Of a stretch of 64,000 bases of DNA, positions 59,791 through 64,000 are shown one piece after another. Below the pieces are notes generated by a model. That model had not been told where the DNA came from, searched no databases, and saw only the letters and a program-made list of their open reading frames with translations. Position 1 is the stretch's first letter, and each line of letters starts with the position of its first letter. A program made the translations under genes and the position numbers. This DNA is from Pseudomonas schmalbachii (GTDB lineage Bacteria; Pseudomonadota; Gammaproteobacteria; Pseudomonadales; Pseudomonadaceae), in contig NZ_JAELYA010000009.1 in assembly GCF_017589465.1 (NCBI RefSeq), positions 1-64,000 on the forward strand, given 5' to 3'.

Positions 59791-61581
59791 TCAGCTACGT
59801 TCGGCGCTGCCTTGCGGAGTCTCTTCCGGGGCGCCGTTGGTCTCGCCGCGGTTGCTTAGCCATAGCCAGACGATCAGCAGCAGGGTGGGCACGCCCAGCA
59901 GCGCGGTGAGCAGGAAGAAATGCTCGTAGCCCATGGATTCCACCATCCTGCCGGAGTAGCCGCCGACGAAGCGCGGCAGCAGCAGCATGGTGGAGCTGAG
60001 CATGGCGTACTGGGTCGCCGAGAACTTCAGGTTGGTCAGGCTCGACAGGTAGGCGACGAAGGCGGACGCCGCCAGGCCACCGCTGAAGTTGTCGAGCATG
60101 ATGGTCAGCACGAACATGCTGACGTGGGGCTCGAACTGTGTCAGCAGGGTGAACACATCCTGGCCGAGGACGTTCGGGTCGGTGATCGTGCCCATCTGCG
60201 CCAGCATGGCGAACAGCACGTTGGTGGCCGCCGAGGCGGCACCGCCGAGGAACAGGATCGGCAGGATGCTGAAGCGGGCGATCAGCAGCCCGCCGGCGGC
60301 GGCGCCGATCAGCGTCATGACCACGCCGAACAGCTTGCTGACGCTGGCGATGATGTCCTTGGAGAAACCGGTGTCGATGTAGAAGACGCTGGCCATCACC
60401 CCCATCACCGTGTCCGACAGGCGATAGGTGGAGATCAGCCCGAGCAGCAGCAGCGCCTGCCAGCGATAGCGGCGGACGAACTCGGTGATGGGCGTCAGTA
60501 CCGGCGCCATCAGCAGGCGGCCGGGGGCGGAGAAGCAGCTCAGGGCGATCAGCAGGTACATGCTGCCCAGCCACCACTTGTGCGCGCTGAAGGCGTTGGC
60601 CATCGCCGTGGTGGTGACCAGCAGGACGATCAGCACGATCACCGACACCGACTGGTGGACGAAGTCGAACTGCGGCAGACCCTTGCCGTGCACGGCCAGC
60701 AGCAGCGGGCGGCGCACTTTGGACAGCAGCTCGCGCACCGGGCGGATCTGCCGGCGGCCGTGGGGTGTCATGCACAGGCCGATGAATATCGCGTACAGCG
60801 CGGCGCGCGGCCAGGCAGTGTCCATCAGCGCGGTGATCATCGCCGGCACCGAGATCAGCAGCACCAGCAGTTGCAGCACGGACAGCACCTGGTGGTTGAA
60901 GGCGAAGGCCGAGCTGCCGGCCTGCGGCTGCACGTTCACTTCCGGCTCGCGGATCAGCAGGCTGGTGATCAGGCCGGGCAGCACGAGCAGGGCGAACAGC
61001 GCGTAGGTCAGGCCCCAGGCGGTCTGGCTGTAGTGCAGGTTGCTGGAGCCCAGCCATTCGGCGAGGAACAGCGCACCGGCGCTGGCCAGCAACAGGGAAA
61101 TCCGGTAGCCGGTCATGTAGCAGGCGGCGAGGACGGCCTGGCGCTTGTTCTCGGCGATTTCCAGGCGATAGGCATCGATGGCGATGTCCTGGGTGGCGGA
61201 AGCGAAGGCCACCACCAGGGCCAGGCCGATCAGCACCGGCAGATGCGCCTGCGGATTGCACAGCGCCATGCCGAGCAGGCCGAGGCCGATCAGCGACTGC
61301 GAGAACACCAGCCAGGAGCGGCGCCGGCCGAGCTTGCCGATGTAGGGCAGGCGCCACTGGTCGAGCATCGGCGACCACACCCACTTGAAGGCGTAGACCA
61401 GACCCACCCAGCTGGCGAAACCGATGGTTTCCCGCGCCACGCCTGCTTCCCGCAGCCAGACCGAGAGGGTGTTGAACACCAGCATGGTCGGCAGGCCGGC
61501 GGCGAAGCCCAACAGGAGAAGCGCCAGACTGGCGGGAGACTTGAAGGCGATCAGCGCCTCTCGCCAGGATTGCTGTTTCAT
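59791..61581 (-). CDS. ampG: Muropeptide permease AmpG
   Basis: This 596-aa MFS transporter imports GlcNAc-anhydro-MurNAc muropeptides for cell-wall recycling and thereby influences AmpR-controlled beta-lactamase. It has about fourteen hydrophobic segments, more than the twelve-helix core, with a long middle insertion. The pattern GLPTMLVFNTLSVWLREAGV at the start and FSATQYAMLSSTMLLLPRFVGGYSG near the end are typical. The length fits pseudomonad AmpG (about 594 aa; E. coli has 491). Confidence 0.95.
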   Translation of the reverse strand: MKQQSWREALIAFKSPASLALLLLGFAAGLPTMLVFNTLSVWLREAGVARETIGFASWVGLVYAFKWVWSPMLDQWRLPYIGKLGRRRSWLVFSQSLIGLGLLGMALCNPQAHLPVLIGLALVVAFASATQDIAIDAYRLEIAENKRQAVLAACYMTGYRISLLLASAGALFLAEWLGSSNLHYSQTAWGLTYALFALLVLPGLITSLLIREPEVNVQPQAGSSAFAFNHQVLSVLQLLVLLISVPAMITALMDTAWPRAALYAIFIGLCMTPHGRRQIRPVRELLSKVRRPLLLAVHGKGLPQFDFVHQSVSVIVLIVLLVTTTAMANAFSAHKWWLGSMYLLIALSCFSAPGRLLMAPVLTPITEFVRRYRWQALLLLGLISTYRLSDTVMGVMASVFYIDTGFSKDIIASVSKLFGVVMTLIGAAAGGLLIARFSILPILFLGGAASAATNVLFAMLAQMGTITDPNVLGQDVFTLLTQFEPHVSMFVLTIMLDNFSGGLAASAFVAYLSSLTNLKFSATQYAMLSSTMLLLPRFVGGYSGRMVESMGYEHFFLLTALLGVPTLLLIVWLWLSNRGETNGAPEETPQGSAERS

Positions 61582-61617
61582 GCAGTTACTTCCAGCAAGA
61601 AAAAATTACCGCGCACT

Positions 61618-61977
61618 CTACTCGGACTGCTCCTGTCGAAGCCAGCCGTGTCGACGTACGTCCACACGATCATTATGGATTCTGACCCCCTCGGCACGCA
61701 GCCGGGCACGCTGTTCGTGCCCGGAAGGGCTGCCGGCGGGCAGGCTGATGCGCCCGCCGGCGGCGATCACCCGGTGCCAGGGCAGGCGGGTGCCCTCCGG
61801 CAACTGGCTGAGGATGCGTCCGACCAGCCGCGCCCCGCGCCCCAGGCCGGCGAGACGGGCCAGTTCGCCATAGCTGATCACCCGCCCCTCGGGAATCTCG
61901 GCGAGCACCAGGAACACCGCCTCGCGGCGCGCCTGCTGGCTTTCCAGGGGGTTGTGGGGGGTGCCGGAACTGCTCAT
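61618..61977 (-). CDS. atl: Alkyltransferase-like protein (ATL)
   Basis: This 119-aa protein is homologous to the DNA-binding domain of O6-methylguanine-DNA methyltransferase. The PCHR active-site motif is PWHR here (Trp67 in place of Cys), the hallmark of ATL proteins. They flip out and bind O6-alkylguanine without repairing it and hand it to nucleotide excision repair. The start at 61977 (MSSSGTPHN) is preferred to the longer open frame to 62094. Confidence 0.92.
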   Translation of the reverse strand: MSSSGTPHNPLESQQARREAVFLVLAEIPEGRVISYGELARLAGLGRGARLVGRILSQLPEGTRLPWHRVIAAGGRISLPAGSPSGHEQRARLRAEGVRIHNDRVDVRRHGWLRQEQSE

Positions 61978-62205
61978 GGACGGTCTCCGCTGATGTCCTT
62001 CATTCCTTTGTAGCCTGTTTGCCGGCGGCGCCGGCATTGGACCGCCGGCACCGTCCGGCGATCCTTGGGGCGACGGATGGTTCGTGCGGGCCATTCATCC
62101 GTCTGGCTGAACTCCCTGGAAGGAAGCCGGTCAGTCCTTGCTCTGGCGTCGGCTTTCCGGATAATGCCCGGCCCGTTTTCACATGGACCCAGATGAATCC
62201 TGCTC

Positions 62206-63207
62206 ATGTTGTTGCGAAAACTGTTCTGTCTCATCCTCGTCTCGTTCCCGCTCTCCACCCTCGCCGATACCGTCTGGCTGAAGAATGGTGACCGCCTGAC
62301 CGGCAAGATCAAGCTCTACGACGGCGGCAAGCTGCTGCTGAGCACCGACTATGGCGGGGATATCGCCCTCAAGTGGGACAAGATCGCCACCCTGGAAACC
62401 GACCAGAACCTGCTGGTCAAGCACGACGCCGCCACCGGCGAACACTCCCAGGGCCTGAAACCCGCGGAGCAGGGCAAGGTGACCCTGGTCAACGGCGCCG
62501 AACAGACGGTCGAGATGACCAGCATCGAGCAGATGATGCCACCCAAGCCGCTCGTCGAGGACTGGGTGTGGAACGGCAACATCGACTTCTCCCTCGAACG
62601 CAAGCACGCCGAGAACGATGTCGAGGACTACGACGTCGACCTGAAGACCAACGCCCGCCACGGCCGCTGGCGGCACAACCTGAAGGGCGAGTACAACCGC
62701 GAGAAGAAGGACGACGTGGTCGGCACCGACAACTACTCCGGCGAGTACGCCCTGGACCGCTTCCTCGACGAGCACTGGTTCTGGCAGGGCAGGGGCGAAT
62801 ACACGCGCGACATGATCGAGGACCTGGAGAAACAGCGCTCCATCGGTACCGGCCCGGGCTACCAGTTCTGGGACAACGAACTGGGCGCGTTCTCCATCGC
62901 CACCCTGGTCAACCGCAACGACTACGAATTCCGCGAGGCCGGCAAGGAGCACTTCTACTCCACCAGCCTGAAGTGGGACTACAACCGCTACCTGCTGGCC
63001 AAGCAGTTCGAGCTGTTCACCAACGGCGAGGTGGGCAAGCCGCTGGACTCGGTGGTCGATTACGCTCTGGAGAGCGAGGCGGGCATCCGCTACAAGCTGA
63101 CGTCGTGGGCTTCGCTGAGCCTGAAGGCGGAGTGGGACAAGGTCGGCAGCAGCGAGGGCGACGTAGACCAGCGCCGCTATACCTTCGGCCTTGGCGTCGG
63201 CTGGTAA
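62206..63207 (+). CDS. DUF481 outer-membrane beta-barrel protein
   Basis: This 333-aa protein has a Sec signal peptide (MLLRKLFCLILVSFPLSTLA). A short N-terminal globular part (DTVWLKNGDRLTGKI...) precedes a C-terminal DUF481 domain of alternating amphipathic strands that ends in an aromatic residue (GVGW), typical of a barrel inserted by BAM. It resembles E. coli YdiY. Function is not established. It is a single gene, convergent with the SDR gene. Confidence 0.88.
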   Translation: MLLRKLFCLILVSFPLSTLADTVWLKNGDRLTGKIKLYDGGKLLLSTDYGGDIALKWDKIATLETDQNLLVKHDAATGEHSQGLKPAEQGKVTLVNGAEQTVEMTSIEQMMPPKPLVEDWVWNGNIDFSLERKHAENDVEDYDVDLKTNARHGRWRHNLKGEYNREKKDDVVGTDNYSGEYALDRFLDEHWFWQGRGEYTRDMIEDLEKQRSIGTGPGYQFWDNELGAFSIATLVNRNDYEFREAGKEHFYSTSLKWDYNRYLLAKQFELFTNGEVGKPLDSVVDYALESEAGIRYKLTSWASLSLKAEWDKVGSSEGDVDQRRYTFGLGVGW

Positions 63208-63222
63208 CTGCGCTAGAAAAGA

Positions 63223-63246
63223 AAAAGCCCCGTTCTCACGGGGCTC
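63223..63246 (-). terminator. Terminator of the SDR gene (and possibly DUF481)
   Basis: AAAAGCCCCG-TTCTCA-CGGGGCTCT forms a hairpin; on the minus strand it is followed by TTTTTCTTTT, so it acts mainly for the minus-strand gene. Confidence 0.85.
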
Positions 63247-63267
63247 TCGCTTCGCTGTCGACGTCTA

Positions 63268-64000
63268 TTACAGACGCAGACCGCCGTCCAGCTCCAGGAT
63301 ACGACCGGTGTAGTAGTCGTTCTCGAGGATGTAGGCGACCGAGTGAGCGATCTCGTCCGGGCGGCCGAGGCGCTTGAGCGGGATGCCGGAGGTCATTTTC
63401 TCCAGGGCTTCCGGCTTCATGGCGTCGAGGATCTCGGTGGCGATGAAGCCCGGAGCCACGCCGGCGACACGGATGCCGTAGCGCGCCAGTTCCTTCGCCC
63501 ACACCACGGTGTCGGCGGCGACGCCGGCCTTGGCCGCGGAGTAGTTGGCCTGCCCCAGGTTGCCCGCGCGGGAAACCGAGGAAATGTTGATGATCGCGCC
63601 CTGGCTTTTCTGCTCGATCATTTTCGCCGCCACTTCACGGGTGCAGAGGAACACACCGGTCAGGTTGACGTCGATCACCGATTGCCACTGGGCCAGCGAC
63701 ATCTTGCTCATCTCGCCGTCCTTGACCTTGATGGTCAGGCCGTCGCGGATGATGCCGGCGTTGTTCACCAGGCCGTGGATCGCACCGAAATCGCCGGCGA
63801 CCTGCTCGACCATGTGCACTACCTGCTCTTCGTTGGCCACGTTGCAGATATAGGCACGGGCGTCGCCGCCGGCGGCCTTGCAAGCAGTCACCGCTTCGTC
63901 CAGTCTTTCACGGTTGAGGTCGACCAGAGCCAGTTTCGCACCCTTGGCTGCCAGGTACTCGCCCATCGCGCGGCCGAGACCCTGGCCACCGCCGGTGATG
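63268..64000 (-). CDS. fabG: 3-oxoacyl-ACP reductase-like SDR (5' end outside window)
   Basis: This is a partial gene for a short-chain dehydrogenase of the FabG type; at least 244 codons are present and the start lies beyond position 64000. The NAD(P)-binding motif [12 protein letters not shown] is at the right edge. The Ser-Tyr-Lys triad is in [21 protein letters not shown], with NNAG upstream of it. The C-terminus [12 protein letters not shown] is intact. FabG paralogues have varied substrates, so the reaction is tentative. Confidence 0.9.
   Translation of the reverse strand, partial: ITGGGQGLGRAMGEYLAAKGAKLALVDLNRERLDEAVTACKAAGGDARAYICNVANEEQVVHMVEQVAGDFGAIHGLVNNAGIIRDGLTIKVKDGEMSKMSLAQWQSVIDVNLTGVFLCTREVAAKMIEQKSQGAIINISSVSRAGNLGQANYSAAKAGVAADTVVWAKELARYGIRVAGVAPGFIATEILDAMKPEALEKMTSGIPLKRLGRPDEIAHSVAYILENDYYTGRILELDGGLRL

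Noticed and set aside
59920-62013. 697-aa plus-strand open frame antisense to ampG
   Set aside because: Antisense shadow dominated by Gly, Gln and His, without domains; ampG on the other strand is clear.

Overview
The window is a chromosomal stretch of a GC-rich gammaproteobacterium, almost certainly a Pseudomonas. The dcw cluster order, the cytochrome bc1 operon behind rplM-rpsI, the MksBEF condensin, the long AmpG (596 aa), the YajQ/MscS/AmpG neighbourhood and the REP palindromes with an associated RAYT transposase all fit this genus. Species cannot be fixed from the sequence alone; a relative of the P. aeruginosa / P. nitroreducens / P. citronellolis side of the genus is an inference. Nearly all genes are core housekeeping genes. 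Accessory DNA is limited to small palindromic repeats, one REP/RAYT unit and one MITE-like element.

Layout. 1-166: the 5S rRNA end of an rRNA operon and its terminator. 289-3839: a split PqiA pair plus a six-MCE-domain PqiB/LetB-like protein (envelope lipid transport). 3935-8831 (minus): mksF-mksE-mksB condensin operon, with a CRP/Vfr-like site in its divergent promoter region, then an unrecognised 201-aa protein (9040-9645). 9777-11755: cryptic DNA polymerase III psi subunit, rimI and a beta carbonic anhydrase. 11828-17896: yhcB/zapG, a hydrolase, trpS, zapE, a GlxA-type AraC regulator and a Tas-like aldo/keto reductase. 18138-22921: rplM-rpsI, petABC, sspAB. 22969-26354 (minus): lpoA-yraN-diaA/gmhA-dolP; then rsmI and the RNase P RNA gene.

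28032-45788 is a complete dcw cluster: mraZ, rsmH, ftsL, ftsI, murE, murF, mraY, murD, ftsW, murG, murC, ddlB, ftsQ, ftsA, ftsZ, lpxC. Most junctions overlap or are a few bases apart. It makes lipid II from UDP-MurNAc precursors, flips and polymerises it at the septum, and ties FtsZ-driven division to lipid A synthesis through lpxC. A three-copy, 10-bp-period MraZ operator lies at its promoter.

46086-52586: dciA, secA, argJ, a GST-like protein and a Nudix-ThiE fusion MutT. 52601-53221 is a REP-flanked RAYT transposase (a REPtron). 53235-57888 (minus): cobalamin adenosyltransferase, a sensor histidine kinase, a ketopantoate reductase and a response regulator with a degenerate GGDEF domain. 58029-64000: yajQ, a 270-bp MITE-like element, an MscS channel, ampG, an alkyltransferase-like protein, a DUF481 outer-membrane protein and a 3-oxoacyl-ACP-reductase-like SDR that runs off the right end.

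The points most worth a second look are the MITE-like element and its 50-bp relative that supplies the stop codon of the response regulator, the REPtron, the CRP-like site over the condensin operon, the six-MCE/split-PqiA layout, and the PVWY variant of the cytochrome b quinol-site motif. No clearly undescribed multi-gene system (defence island, CRISPR, prophage, biosynthetic cluster) was seen.
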